Part shown: piece by piece, positions 11,766-22,669 of the stretch
How positions within the stretch are numbered: position 1 is the first letter of the stretch
Layout: every line of letters starts with the position of its first letter
NCBI GenBank assembly: GCA_030847615.1
Contig: JAUMIR010000005.1
Location: forward strand, 213,016,645 to 213,080,644
Length of the DNA: 64,000 nt
Source: Gambelia wislizenii
Taxonomy: Eukaryota > Chordata > Lepidosauria > Squamata > Crotaphytidae
Direction: 5' to 3'
Notes under the pieces: generated by a model
What the model saw: only the letters and a program-made list of their open reading frames with translations
Told to the model about the DNA's origin: nothing
Database searches by the model: none
Made by a program: the position numbers and the translations under genes

Positions 11766-12308
11766 GCAAACACACACAAATTTCTTTTGCAGGCTGAACT
11801 CAGCTGGCAGCAAGGGGAGGAAGCTGAAGAAGACCAAGGGGGAAAGGGAGGGAGGGGAGAGGAACCAAGACATGTTAAAAGCAGCTGGAAAGATGGGCTG
11901 GAGGTGATCTATGTGCAAGGAAGGAAAGGAAAGGACCGGACAGGAAAGGAAAGAAGCCCTTTCTGAGGGAGACAACCCTCAAATTCCCTGTCTCTCTCTC
12001 ACACACACACACTCACCCTCTCCAACATGCCTCTCCCTTCAGCTTCTGCCAAGGAGGGCTGCTGTTTCTTTCTCTTTCTCTTTAGTTTTGGAGAGGCTGT
12101 TTTGTTTTTTGTTTTTTAAAAGCCAGCAGGAAGTTTTTGGAGGAGGAGGGTAAGAGGGGGCTCCTCCCGGCTGTCTCCTGGCTGTCTCCTTAATCAGATT
12201 AAGGAGGTCAACACGGGGCCCTCTCTTGATCTCGGGGGGCCCTCTTGACCTCGGAGCCCCCTGCCAATGCTGATTTGGCAGACAGGTTAAACCGGCCCTG
12301 GGTGCAGT

Positions 12309-12649
12309 AGTGGAAGTGTGATTTTGCTCTCTGAAATAGTAACATATGCCACAACTCACAGAAGGTCAGATAACAGAAGTAGTGTCGTTCATGTCAATGG
12401 GAATCTGGCCATTGATTTCAGGGGGATTTCTGTTTCATCCTGAGCTAACCTGTGGCCACAACCACTCAACGCGAATGGAAGTAGCATGGACAGATGGTGT
12501 GGAAACCTACTTTTGATAGCTCGCCCTCTTGGACGAAGGCATAGTTATGACACTCCAAATCCTCTCAAAGCAAGAAAGGCACTTTCCGTCGCCTCAAATT
12601 GGATGAGAAATCTGTGCTTTCCTGAGAAAACGAATCACTGGGAGCCGCG
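12309..12649. other. Unassigned flank between hAT element and CpG island
   Basis: No repeat or coding signal is recognised. It becomes CpG-richer to the right and may belong to the island shore. Confidence 0.4.
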
Positions 12650-14480
12650 TGACTGAGAATCCCCAACCCGCGAGGCCAACCGGGTCGTCATCACCAAGAA
12701 AACAGCGCCCTCTTCCGCCTGAACCCCGCGAGAACTCTGGCGAGGCCACATTTTCGTCTGGCGCGGGCTATAGAGAAAGGCTAAAAACGCGCAGCGAGGG
12801 CATCCCTGGCTGGGCTCGGCGTTAAACTACCTTCTGGGTTTCCTACGTCCGCCATGAAACCGCTCCGGGAGGGTTGAGAGAGGCAGACACACACACACAC
12901 AGTGGCCCTCTGAACAGCTCTCACCTTGGAGACCAGGAGGAGTAATGCAAGGGGGTGATTTCAAAGGGGCACCAGGGGGTACCTAGCCGTTCTGTTCTCC
13001 CTCCTCAGGGATGTTTTCGCTCATTAGAAGAAATGCCCCCCTCTACGCGCGCCCTCGCGGCACCCCCACCCGTCTACCCCCCCACACTTCTGGGCTTCAT
13101 TTCTGAGGTGGGGGGCAGCCACGTGCAGCAACTGGGCCGCCGGGTGCCTGAGCCAAAGGAGCCTCTCCCTCCCCAGCCGGCATCCCGAAGCGCGCCAACT
13201 CCAAACCCGCACCTCGCCGGGGGAGGATGGAAAGGCAGCTGCAGGGGCGGGATTCCGCTCACCCTTGGCGAGCTCCGGAGTCACGACCACCACCGCCCCC
13301 CACAGCGCTAGCCTTACCTTCCGCAACATGCTGGGCAAGCAGCGGCCGGGGCTCCCGGCGGCAGGAGGCTGCTCTTCCTCCTCCTCCTCCCGGTCACTCC
13401 TCAGCCATTCACCGGCGCCTGTCTTGCTGGGAGATTTGGCCAGCCCGAGGAGCGCACATCTCACGCCCGCCGAGGCGACGGCTTCGAGCCCGGAGCCCTG
13501 GCTGGCACATGCGTGTGACACGCACAGAGCCGGTCCCCCGAGAGCCAGGGTGGCCTCGCCGCTTCGCTCGCTTGGCAGCGGAACCCCGGGTCAAGGCGGG
13601 TGGGTGGCGGTGGGCTGGCAAGGCAGCTGCGGGAGTGGGGGCTGGAGAAGACGGCGGAGCCAGCCCGCCAGGGAGGAACGGAGGGGGCTTTACCTGGCAC
13701 GGCAGCGGCGGCGGATAGCCTCAACCAGCCGAAGCGTGAGGGAGACGTGTGTGTGAATGGGAGGAGGGCTCCCTTTCCCTCCAGCTCCCGCAGACCCCTC
13801 CTCGCCTTCTCCGCCGCGCGCGAACCTCTCACGCGCGCTCAGGCCCGGCGAAGTCCAAGCAGGCGCGCGCCCCCGAGGCGGGTTAGCCGTGGGAGAGGAG
13901 GCAGCTGACCACGCCGACGGAGCGAAGAAAAGGCTGGACGGGGGGGTCCAGTCAATCCCCTCAGAAAGAAGCCTGGCCGTCATTCACTCGTGTTTTAAAA
14001 CAAAATAAACGTGCTTGAACAACACCTGAAGCTGCGTCGAAAACTGTACACCGACTTCAACCCGTTCGCCCTCCATCGGCACGGCCCCTTCGACTAAGAC
14101 CCACACGAGACTTTTGGGCATGCCAAGCGCCGCGCTTGAACCCTCCTTCCTTCCCTGGCGGGCGTTTGGTGGGCCAAGAGGCGAAGAAAGGCACGTGTGG
14201 CGCCCCGGCCAGCCCCACCTTCTGGCCACGCACCCCCCCCCTGCTTTCTCGCTCGCTCCAGTCGCTGGCAAAGGGGAGCTACAAAGGCCCTGTGGGACGG
14301 AGGGGCTCCTTCGCTACGCCCCGGCCTCCGCGGCTTTCTTTTCTTTGCCTTCTCAGCAGCCGTCCAATATCAATGGCTCCAAGGGGATTCGGGAGCAGTT
14401 GAGAGAGCGCCCCTGTGGTATGAAAAAGCTCTTTGCGCTGGCCTTGCAGAGAAGTCAGTGTTCCCCCAAGTCAAGGTGCA
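12650..14480. promoter_or_regulatory. Large CpG island, putative promoter
   Basis: About 1.8 kb is strongly CpG-rich, with many CGCG and GCGC runs, in otherwise AT-rich DNA, and no interspersed repeat is recognisable in it. The size and isolation fit the promoter of a vertebrate gene. The many open frames here in several phases reflect high GC content and are not evidence of coding. From the usual order of genes next to NDUFA12, the candidate is TMCC3, transcribed leftwards. Confidence 0.7.
13318..13329 (-). CDS. Possible first coding exon (ATG plus three codons, then splice donor), TMCC3 candidate
   Basis: On the minus strand ATGTTGCGGAAG is followed directly by GTAAGG, a near-consensus donor, within the CpG island. 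The ATG has A at -3. This could be the start of a gene running leftwards. The frame is open upstream for about 190 bases with other ATGs, so the true start is uncertain. TMCC3, an ER coiled-coil membrane protein, is suggested only because vertebrates keep TMCC3, NDUFA12 and NR2C1 in this order and orientation. The downstream exons would lie outside the window, and the few codons seen cannot prove it. Confidence 0.3.
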
Positions 14481-15175
14481 TATATCCACATTGTTTTGAC
14501 ACATACAACACTAATCCCCTGTGAACGCGTCTCCCCTTCTCTGGTAGTAAACATGCAATAATCAGGAATGAAATAGGTAGCAATTCGCTCTCCTCCCTTC
14601 CATCTGTTGCTTCAGCCAGCAACCTCAGTCTGTCTGATAGCACTTGGATGGCCCTAGCTCTGCAATTTCAAAAGGGGCTGTGGGGTTCCAGCTGTAATGA
14701 GCCCTGGCTTGCCCACAACCAAGCTTTGCTTTTGCCTGTTGATGCTGGCAGGACGTCATCCCAGACAGAGAAGTTGGGATTTTGTTCCAAGTTTCCAAAC
14801 AATCCAATCCAATAAAATCCAAAGTGTCAGAATGTAGTGTTACAACTCACACAGTAACAAAGCAGCAAGTGTGCCTGAGTATGTGTAAAGTTTTCGTTTA
14901 GTTTACTAAATGACCAGCCTGTGTGTGTTCTCTTGTGCCTGAGTTCTTGCACTTTCTTACTAGATATGGTTTGCAGTCAAATCTGAGTTCTGATCTCTGT
15001 TAGTGTAGAAACTGAACACTATTATTCTATTGTGTCTCTATTTCAAGTCTAAAACATTTTATGGCCAAACTTAGCTACCCTTATCAGGTTAGCAGGTCTG
15101 AGGAGAGGAAGGGGGCAAAATATAAAAACTATGAGGACTGTGACAATGGAAAAACAGACAATACATTATAGAGTG
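14481..15175. other. Unique intergenic sequence left of a CORE-SINE
   Basis: No repeat, coding exon or RNA gene is recognised here. If the CpG island drives a minus-strand gene, this is its upstream flank and may hold regulatory sites. Confidence 0.4.
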
Positions 15176-15412
15176 AGAGCCAGCATGGTGTAGTGGTTTG
15201 AGTATTGGACTGGGGCTTACAAAGAAAAGGGTTCAAATTTCCATTCATCCATAAAAAGCTAGAGGGTGACCTTAATCAAGTCACACTTTTTCAAACTTAA
15301 ATGAAGGCAATGGCAAAACTAAGAATAAATCATACCAAGAAAACCCTGTGATAGGTTTGCCTTTGGGTTGCTATACGTCAGAGTCATCCTGAAGACATAT
15401 AGCAGCAACAAC
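15176..15412 (+). repeat. CORE-SINE, nearly complete
   Basis: It starts GAGAGCCAGCATGGTGTAGT, has the degraded core GTGACCTTAATCAAGTCACA, and ends in TCCTGAAGACATATAGCAGC. Confidence 0.8.
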
Positions 15413-15599
15413 ACATTACAAAATAAATGGTATCTCAACAGATCAGAGAGTAGCTATAATGTCTCTAGCAAAATCTGAGCATATTGAAGTCTGTTTAAAA
15501 AAAAAAAACAGGGTGGGGGCCTCATCATGCATCTTGACTGTGCTGTCTCTCAGCAGCTCTGCAAGTTCTTAACATTTTAACTGGGGCTTGTCCAAAGAC

Positions 15600-15885
15600 C
15601 GGCCTCTTCAGGTGGAGATTTACTGTAATTTCCTATATTCTAGTCATCAGAATCCATTCCTTACCTAACTCCCCTGCTGCAGCAGCTCCACTGGTTGCCA
15701 ATTTCCTTTCCAGGCACAATTTAAAGCACTGGTTATGACCTTTAAAACCCTATACGGCTTAGGTCCAGGCTATTTGACAGACCACATCTCCCAATATGAG
15801 CCTGCCTGGCCCCTGAGATCCATAGAAGAGGCCTTTCTCTCAGTCCTGCCAGCTTCCATCACAGGTACAGCTGGTGAGAACATGA
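15600..15885 (+). mobile_element. L2 LINE 3' fragment
   Basis: The translation has LQQLHWLPISFQAQFKALVM followed by TFKTLYGLGPGYLTDHI, the C-terminal region of L2-type ORF2. It is cut off by the copia LTR at about 15900. Confidence 0.65.
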
Positions 15886-15899
15886 GATAAGTGGTTGCC

Positions 15900-16300
15900 C
15901 CTGTCAGGGAAAATAGATATTGTGATTAGAAGTTTGTCTCTCCCTCCCTGAGTAATTTTTCACCAGAGTACAAGGCGCCAGCTCATCTATCAGAAGCTCA
16001 TAAATCTGTCTGGTTTTGTTATTCTGTTCTTTGGGGGTTGCAAATAAGAAATCGAAACTTGAAATTGTTTCTTCTTTCGTTTCTCAAAAAGACTGGGTGT
16101 TCAGAGGCTATATAACTGGGAGGGGTTATTGGAGCTAGTTTTGAGCTTCAAGACTGTGTGTGTCTCTCTTGCTTTGAGAGAACCTTTTGTTTAGCTCCTG
16201 AGAAGCTTTGGAGCACATAGAAAACATGGTTAAATGTTTTCTGTTACTGTTTTCCTTTTATTCATTTGTTACTAATAAAAAGCCTTAAAGGATTTTGGCA
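15900..16300 (+). mobile_element. Putative 5' LTR of a Ty1/copia element
   Basis: A block beginning TGTCAGGGAAAATAGATATT and ending near GGATTTTGGCA has TG...CA limits and a polyadenylation signal AATAAA at about 16274. It lies 450 bases upstream of a copia gag frame. The segment TTTCTTCTTTCGTTTCTC at about 16064 recurs at 17957 beyond the gag, consistent with a remnant of the other LTR. The exact limits are inferred. Confidence 0.45.
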
Positions 16301-16752
16301 TGGACTTATCTTTTGCACCAAAGGAGTACTTGTTTGCTCACAAGGCACACGTTTCTTTGCTGCATGTGTTCCTGTTCGGATGAACAGGGAGTGACTGCAC
16401 TCTGCACATTCCCACGACAGGTTATGGTGTGCCCAGGATTGCTGGCTCAGGCGTTTATGAGCCGTGAAGCTCTTATGCTGCAAATTGTTTAAGCCTGAGT
16501 TGAGAGGGGCTTTGAACAAGCGGCAAGCTGGGCAACTTGTCCCTTGGTGTGAAGTTTTTTCTTTTGAAGCTGTTGGAGCTTGCTTTTGTCTACACCTGGC
16601 AAGAGCTGACGACCCCAGCACAGAGGGGATCTGGAAGGCGAGAACGCCTGTGTGGAGCTGCTGAGACGGACCATTTACAATGCCCGGCTGGTAAGCTACC
16701 CCTGCTAGGGAAGCAGATATTCAGCTGAGAGGGGCTGGAGAGTTTATGGACA

Positions 16753-18010
16753 ATGGCTCAGAGTGTGGCAGTTTTTCCCTTCCAAAAGTTAAATGATAAG
16801 AATTATCATTTGTGGGCTCTGAAGATGGAGGCTTATTTGCATCAACAATTGATACACGCCCCCATTTTGCCCCCCCCCTGCCCAAGGGGCTTCTTTATTA
16901 CAACAGCAAGCTGAAGAACGGGCACGGGCGTCCCTCATTTTGGCAATTGAGTTGATGTATGTGCGAGGTTGTGCCACGGCCAGGGACATTTGGCAGGCAC
17001 TGCGGCAAGTCTATGTCCATGCTGGGACTGGTTCACAGCTTATGTTAACAAGAAAGCTGTATAGACTAAAGCTGCAGCCAGATGGCGATGTCGCTACACA
17101 TGTATCTACTCTGCGTCAGTATTTTGACCAGTTACAGGAGATTAATGTGAATTTTACAGAACAAGAAAAATGCCATATTCTCCTGTCCAGCTTATCAGAA
17201 AAATTCGATTCCCTAATATTTTCCTTCGAAAATATGCCTCCAGCGAATTTGACCATTAATTTCATTACTGGTCGCTTGTTGGAAGAGGAGGCAAAGTGGC
17301 TGGAGAGAAAGATTTCCCCTGCTCAAAAGGCTGTACAGCCAAAAGCCCGTAATTCTATGAATGGTCCAGTAGATGGCTCCAAAGATCCCAGTAAGGGTGA
17401 AGTTCCTGCTTTTGTTGTAAAGACTAGGCTTTGCTGGAACTGCAGAAAGGACGGACACCTTTCCAAAGAATGCAAAGCAAAGAAATCCAAAAAGACAAAG
17501 AAGCCTGCTTCTTCCAGCATGACTGTTTCTGCAGTTGTTTTGCAAACTGTGAAGGAGCAAAATAGAAATTTATCTGAATGGGCCCTGGATAGCGGCTGTA
17601 ATGAACACATCTCCAATAAAGAAGAACCTTTTAAGGACTTTAAAGAGACTGGCCCCTCAAGTGTGAGTTTGGCTGATGGATCCAAGTCAAAATGTTTGGG
17701 TAAAGGTACATGTTTTGTACAATGTTTGAACATGGATGTAAAAAATGTTCAGTATGTTCCTGATTTAAAAATGTGTTTGCTCTCTGTTGCCAAATTGACA
17801 CAGGAGGGCTGTGAAGTACAATTTAAAGGGAACAAATGTTTTATTTTAAAGGATGGTACTATTATGGCTGAAGGGGTTTTTCATGACCAACTGTATTATA
17901 TGTATGATAGTATACAGGAGCCTCAGACTAGTACTGTAATGGCAAACTTGAATTTATTTCTTCTTTCGTTTCTCGAAAAGACTGGCGATAATACAGGGGA
18001 TTTGTGTTAA
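16753..18010 (+). pseudogene. Ty1/copia gag with protease start, frameshifted and truncated
   Basis: An ATG at 16753 opens a frame with FPFQKLNDKNYHLWALKMEA, the typical copia gag N terminus. A stop near 16912 and a shift around the C-run at 16870 break it. The frame resumes with AEERARASLILAIELMYVRG. The long open part (16940-18010, 356 codons) has a UBN2-like gag core and a CCHC zinc knuckle CWNCRKDGHLSKEC. It then has the aspartic protease motif WALDSGCNEHIS and a GAG-pre-integrase-like stretch. Integrase and reverse transcriptase are absent: the frame runs directly into an LTR-like piece at about 17950. It is a dead element; copia elements are rare in tetrapods. Confidence 0.8.
17950..17987 (+). 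repeat. LTR-like segment shared with the putative 5' LTR
   Basis: TTTCTTCTTTCGTTTCTCGA plus AAAGACTGG matches 16064-16100 with one difference. It marks the junction where the copia coding region was deleted and joined to other sequence. Confidence 0.55.
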
Positions 18011-18192
18011 TTCTTCCTCTTTTTTTGGAAAGGTAAAATATCACTTGTGTGCACCATAGAAATAGTTTTTTTTTTTTTTAAGTTCGGCAGCGGCAGCTTT
18101 AAAAACATGAGTAATCCACTCACAGCTGCCATCTCAGCTACGGGCATGCAAAGTTTATGGGGGCCATAAAATTAAACGTAATAACAGCAACT

Positions 18193-18236
18193 ACTACTAC
18201 TACTACTACTAAAACCATCACTACTACTACTACTCT
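18193..18236. repeat. (CTA)n microsatellite
   Basis: Two runs of ACT/CTA triplets are separated by AAAACCATC. Confidence 0.85.
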
Positions 18237-18843
18237 CATAGGAGTAAGTATAGTCAACCAGCTTTGGTTGTAGCAGACACAGGGCAATTTGCTAGTTTCA
18301 GAAATGTGCAAAACTAATAGACCATAATGGTTAGCCTTCTCTCCTTCTTTTGCATGTTTCTCCTTGCTCCACTGATAGTTACTCACTTGGCTATGCAGTT
18401 AAAATATTTATTCTATCAATATCCTTATGCACTGCTGCAGTATTATAGCAAAATTTCATTATTCTTTGTTTACAGAAATATTTGCTTAAGCATATTGACA
18501 ATACACTAAAGGCAACACATTCAAACTGGTTTTATTTGTAAAATTGTGTGCATTTGTTTAAAAATATTTAATATTTATAATTTAAACTGTACTTTTTAGT
18601 CCTGGTTATTTTAACATTTTCTGTCTTGTTTTAATATTGAAATTGTTTTCTTTTGATGCCTATTTTAATAATTGATTAGTGTTTTTTTGTTGTTGTTGTT
18701 CTAGTTGTCTGGTTTGAATATTATCAATGTAAATTAAACTCTTTAACTCACCATAGTTATACACAACTGCACATTAATACACCAACATACAAACAGACAT
18801 TTAAATGCCATTTTATCTAGTTGGATGCACTCATGTGCATACA
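18237..18843. other. AT-rich intergenic sequence
   Basis: I see no repeat family or gene signal here other than T-rich runs and a short (TTG)n at about 18690. Confidence 0.4.
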
Positions 18844-19060
18844 TTTGTTGTTATGTGCCTTCAAGTTGACTGACTTATGGTGACTGTCTCATAGGACAAG
18901 ATTTCTTCAGAGAAAATTTACCATTGCCTTCATCTGAAATTAAAAGAGTACGATTTGCCCAAGGCCATGCACTGGGTTTCCGGCTAAGTGAGGATTGAAC
19001 CCTGATCTCCCAGAATCTAGTCTAACACTCAGACTGGTGTACGACACTGGTTTTCATGTG
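18844..19060 (-). repeat. CORE-SINE, minus orientation
   Basis: It begins TTGTTGTTATGTGCCTTCAA, the inverse of the SINE tail, and contains the degraded inverse core around TTTGCCCAAGGCCATGCACT. Confidence 0.75.
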
Positions 19061-19530
19061 CATACACATTTACATTGAGCAATTAAAGAATATGAATGGA
19101 AAGCTTTTAATGGGGTGAACTATTACTGAACTTTCAGTTAAGGAGAACCACACATATGAAAATAAGATATTCTCTGGGACAACTCAAAACATTTTCCTTC
19201 CAGAAGCTAAGGACAAGAAGACACACCTCCCCACTTCTCAATTCCATGTACAAAAGCCAACCAGACACATAACTGATTCTTATTGTAATGCTATTGGCAA
19301 GACAATGCTGCCCCTAGGGGCAGCCAAGTAAACTAAGGGGCAGAGAGCATGGTATGAGGTACAAATACAGTATATCTCTCTCCATTCTGTGCTCCTGGAG
19401 ATAATAAAGCATACAAATAAGCACAGTGACTATTCACAACAGTAGTCTTAAAGTTATTACCTAAAGGCAAGGGAGCAAAGACTACAGATGTCACCTTGAA
19501 CTCTTTGCAGAATTGCCATATTAGTATATG

Positions 19531-19700
19531 CAGTGGGCCCTTCGGATCTTCAGGGATTTGGTTCCTAGACCCCATGCAGATATACTAAAAATACTAGACC
19601 CCACGAGGATACCATGGATGATCATACCCATATTATTAAATGGCAGCAATGTGAACTTGTATGCCGCAGTGTGTCCACTTTCACATCAACACCATTAAAA
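19531..19700. mobile_element. MITE fragment with CAGTGGGCCCTT end
   Basis: CAGTGGGCCCTTCGGATCTT resembles the ends of the TA-flanked MITE families in this window. The right end is lost, cut by a CR1 3' end. Confidence 0.5.
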
Positions 19701-19875
19701 TAATATGGAATGTGCTGTCTCAGAGCGTGGTGGAGTCTCCTTCTTTGGAGATTTTTAAACAGAGGCTTGATGTCCATCTGTTGGGAGTGCTTTGATTGTG
19801 CATTCCTAAAGGACAGGGGATTGGACTAGATGGCCCTTGTGGTCTCTTCCAACTCTATGATTCTATGATTCATGT
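19700..19875 (+). mobile_element. CR1 LINE 3' end
   Basis: The terminal CR1 block (GAGTCTCCTTCTTTGGAGAT and TTGGACTAGATGGCCCTTGT) ends with ATTCTATGATTC-type repeats. It has only the last ~175 bases. Confidence 0.85.
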
Positions 19876-20580
19876 GCATTTGTGTATAATTATGGTAATT
19901 TAAAGAATCTAATTTACACTGGAAATAGTTGTTTGAATGGTGCAACAAGGTGTTGTCCTTAGCTAAGGGAGATCATTTGATCTTGATATAGTATGGTATT
20001 TACCATAATCTTCCACCCACAAATACTAGGACTTTTTGTGTAAACATGCTCCTGTAAGTTTAATAGTTGCAACACTATACGGGTTTATTGAACATTGGTA
20101 CTGACCACTTCCTTTTATTTGTCTTGCACAGTAGATATCAGCCAAGCCCCTGTCTTCCTAATTTGGATGGTTAGTATTTATTCCAGTATTCCCAATTTTA
20201 CACTTAGAAGTGATCTGACGGAGCAAAAGAGGACTTTGTTGCCATGACATTTTTGTTGTTGTTGCATTGCTGCTTAGAGGAAATGCTTTGAAGAGTGTCT
20301 AATGCTTTTGTGTTTCTCCACATAAAAGCTACATGAAGCTTGGTTGGAGACAACATAATAACAAATATCCATAGTGTTGGAGCTGTTACTAGGAAAACAT
20401 GTGATTTTTATACAGATGTCCTTCTTAAGAGAGCCAATATGCTAAAATATACTGATTCTTGCACAACCTGATCCTGTACATAGTTAAAAGTAAGTGCTAA
20501 TATATTCTGTGGGTCTTATCCCAGGAAAATATGCACTTGTTTGTAGTCTTTAAAATGTATAATTCATTTATAATTTATAC
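19876..20580. other. Unique AT-rich intergenic sequence
   Basis: No repeat, exon or RNA gene is recognised. Confidence 0.4.
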
Positions 20581-20679
20581 TCATTTCATGAATAGGGATC
20601 TTGTGGCATTCCACAAGTTGTTGGATACCATCTCCAGTCAGCTACAGCCCGCCTAACCAGGTATGATGGAAGTTGCAAC

Positions 20680-21190
20680 AGCATTCAAAGTGCTGGTTAT
20701 GATCTTTAAAGACCTATATGGCTTGGGTCCAGACTATCTGAAAGACTGTATCACCTTATATGAGTCTGCCTGAGTTTTAAGATCTTTGGAAGAAGGCTTT
20801 CTCCCAGTCCTTACCACCATCCCAGACCCATTTGGTAAGGACTTGGGAGAGAGCTTTCTCAGTGGCTGTTCCCACTGTGGAATTCCTTCTACAGGAGGTT
20901 TGGTTGGGCCCCTCTCTTTTCCTTTCACTGGTAATCTAAGTCCTTTGTATTTAGGCAGGCCTTTGGCTGAAAATCTATGTGACAGAAAAGGTTTGTGGTT
21001 GTGTGTGTTTTGTTTTTTAGCATTATCAGTGTTTTTATATTGTTTTAATCTTGTTTTCAATTGTACTGTTATTTAATGCTTTTTAAAACTCTTGTATAAA
21101 CAATGTTTTAACTGTATTTTGTTTTTAAAATGATGTATGGCACCTTGGGTCATGGATCAGGAGAAAGGCAGGATGTAAAAAAATGAATAA
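20680..21190 (+). mobile_element. L2 LINE 3' end
   Basis: The sequence parallels the L2 copy at 15600 (AAAGTGCTGGTTATGATCTT, GGCTTGGGTCCAGACTATCT). It continues to the L2 tail with GGCACCTTGGGTCATGGATC and an A-rich end. Confidence 0.7.
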
Positions 21191-21199
21191 ACAACAAGA

Positions 21200-22290
21200 A
21201 GAATCACAGAGTTGGAAGGGACTGCAAGGGCCATCTAGTCTAACCCCCTGCCATGCAGTTATACATAGTTAAAACACTTCTGACAGATTGCCATCCAACC
21301 TCTGCTTAAAAACCTCCAAAGTAAGAGAGTCCACCACTCTTAGAATCATAGAATCATAGAGTCATAGAATTGTAGAGTTGGAAGAGACTACGAGGGCCAT
21401 CCAGTCCAACCCCCTGCCATGCAGGAAATCACGATCAAAGCATCCCCGACAGATGGCCATCCAGCCTCTGTTTAAAGACCTCCAAGGAAGGAGACCCCAC
21501 CACACTCCGAGGGAGTGCGTTCCACTGCCGAAAGCTCTTACTGTCAAAAAGTTCCTCCTAATGTTAAGGTGGAATCTCTGTTCCTGGAGCTTGCACCCAT
21601 TGCTCCGTGTTCCAGTCTCTGGAGCAGCAGAAAACAAGCCTGCTCCATCCTCAGCGTGACATCCCTTCAAATACTTAAACAGGGCTATCATATCGCCTCT
21701 TAACCGTCTTTTTTCCAGGCTAAACATACCCAGCTCCATAAGTCTCTCCTCATAAGGCATCATTTCCAGACCTTTCACCATTTTAGTTGCCCTTCTCTGG
21801 ACACGCTCCAATTTGTCAATATCCTTTTTTAATTGTGGTGCCCATAACTGGACACAGTATTCTAAGTGAGGTCTGACCAAGGCAGAATAGAGTGGCACTA
21901 TTACTTCCCTTGATCTAGACACTATACTTCTATTGATACAGCCCAAAATCGCATTGGCTCTATTGATACAGCCCAAAATCTCTTGAAGGCAGTCTAGTCT
22001 ATTCAACTGTTGAACAGCTCTTACAGTCAAAAAGTTCTTTCTAATATTTAGATGAAATGTCCTTTATTTTAATTTGAATCCATTGGTTCAGGTTCTACTC
22101 TCTGAAGCAGCAAAAAACAAGCTTCCTTCTTCTTTTATACAACATCCTTTCAGATATTTAAAGACAGTTATCATATCACCTCTCAGTCTTCTTGTCTCCA
22201 AGCTAAACATACCCAGCTCCCCAAGCTGTTCCTCATAGCACTTGGTTTCCAGACTGTTTACCGTCTTGGACATGATCCTCAGGACACATT
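21200..22290 (-). mobile_element. CR1 LINE 3' ends, at least three nested or adjacent copies
   Basis: Minus-strand frames give [40 protein letters not shown] and [20 protein letters not shown], all CR1 ORF2 C-terminal. The 3' tail motif occurs at about 21203 and again at about 21345-21375. A further piece (22020-22290) repeats the [20 protein letters not shown] region, so separate copies landed next to each other. Confidence 0.85.
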
Positions 22291-22669
22291 TACATTTTTG
22301 GGTAGATGCATATTCCCTACCCAATTTATTCACACAATTGGTCTCTAATGAACACAAAAATGAATATATGAAAATATCCTGCCAACTAAAGCATATCTAT
22401 AATTTAAAGTTGTGGCTGTTAGTTATGCTGGACAAACCCACATGCTTGATCATAAAGTTGAACAAACTTGGTGTGCTGTCTAGGGTGATAAAAAAAATGG
22501 ACATGGATCATTAAGTGTGTTGTATAATTCCTCAACAAACACTTTTGATTTCTGTATTTGTTCTAGAATGCATGTTTATTATCTGATTTTGACCCACACT
22601 TAAGTTAACACCCTGAGCATTTTTGTGCAAGTCTGAGACTTGGGCTTTTTCAGACAATTGCTTTGGGGG

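Larger units (their letters stand above)
9883..12300 (+). mobile_element. Composite non-autonomous hAT element, 2418 bp, complete ends
   Basis: The ends are perfect 14-base inverted repeats CAGGGCCGGTTTAA / TTAAACCGGCCCTG, and an exact 8-bp duplication GGTGCAGT lies at 9875-9882 and 12301-12308. Inside are a TA-flanked MITE (9998-10232), a CR1 3' end (about 10375-10980), a smaller hAT MITE (11094-11425) and a CORE-SINE (about 11577-11765). A low-complexity G/A-rich and CT-rich terminal part follows. There is no transposase frame. A second copy at about 24707-27073 has the same internal order. Confidence 0.8.

Noticed and set aside
13024..13908. Long open frames on both strands in the CpG island
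   Set aside because: High GC content makes stops rare; the frames overlap in several phases, are low in complexity and match no family I know.
15176..15412. tRNA gene from the A- and B-box-like sequence
   Set aside because: It does not fold into a full cloverleaf and continues into the MIR-type core, so it is a SINE head.
21362..22030. 222-codon minus-strand frame resembling a protein gene
   Set aside because: It is the C-terminal part of a CR1 LINE with the CR1 tail, and several similar broken copies occur in the window.
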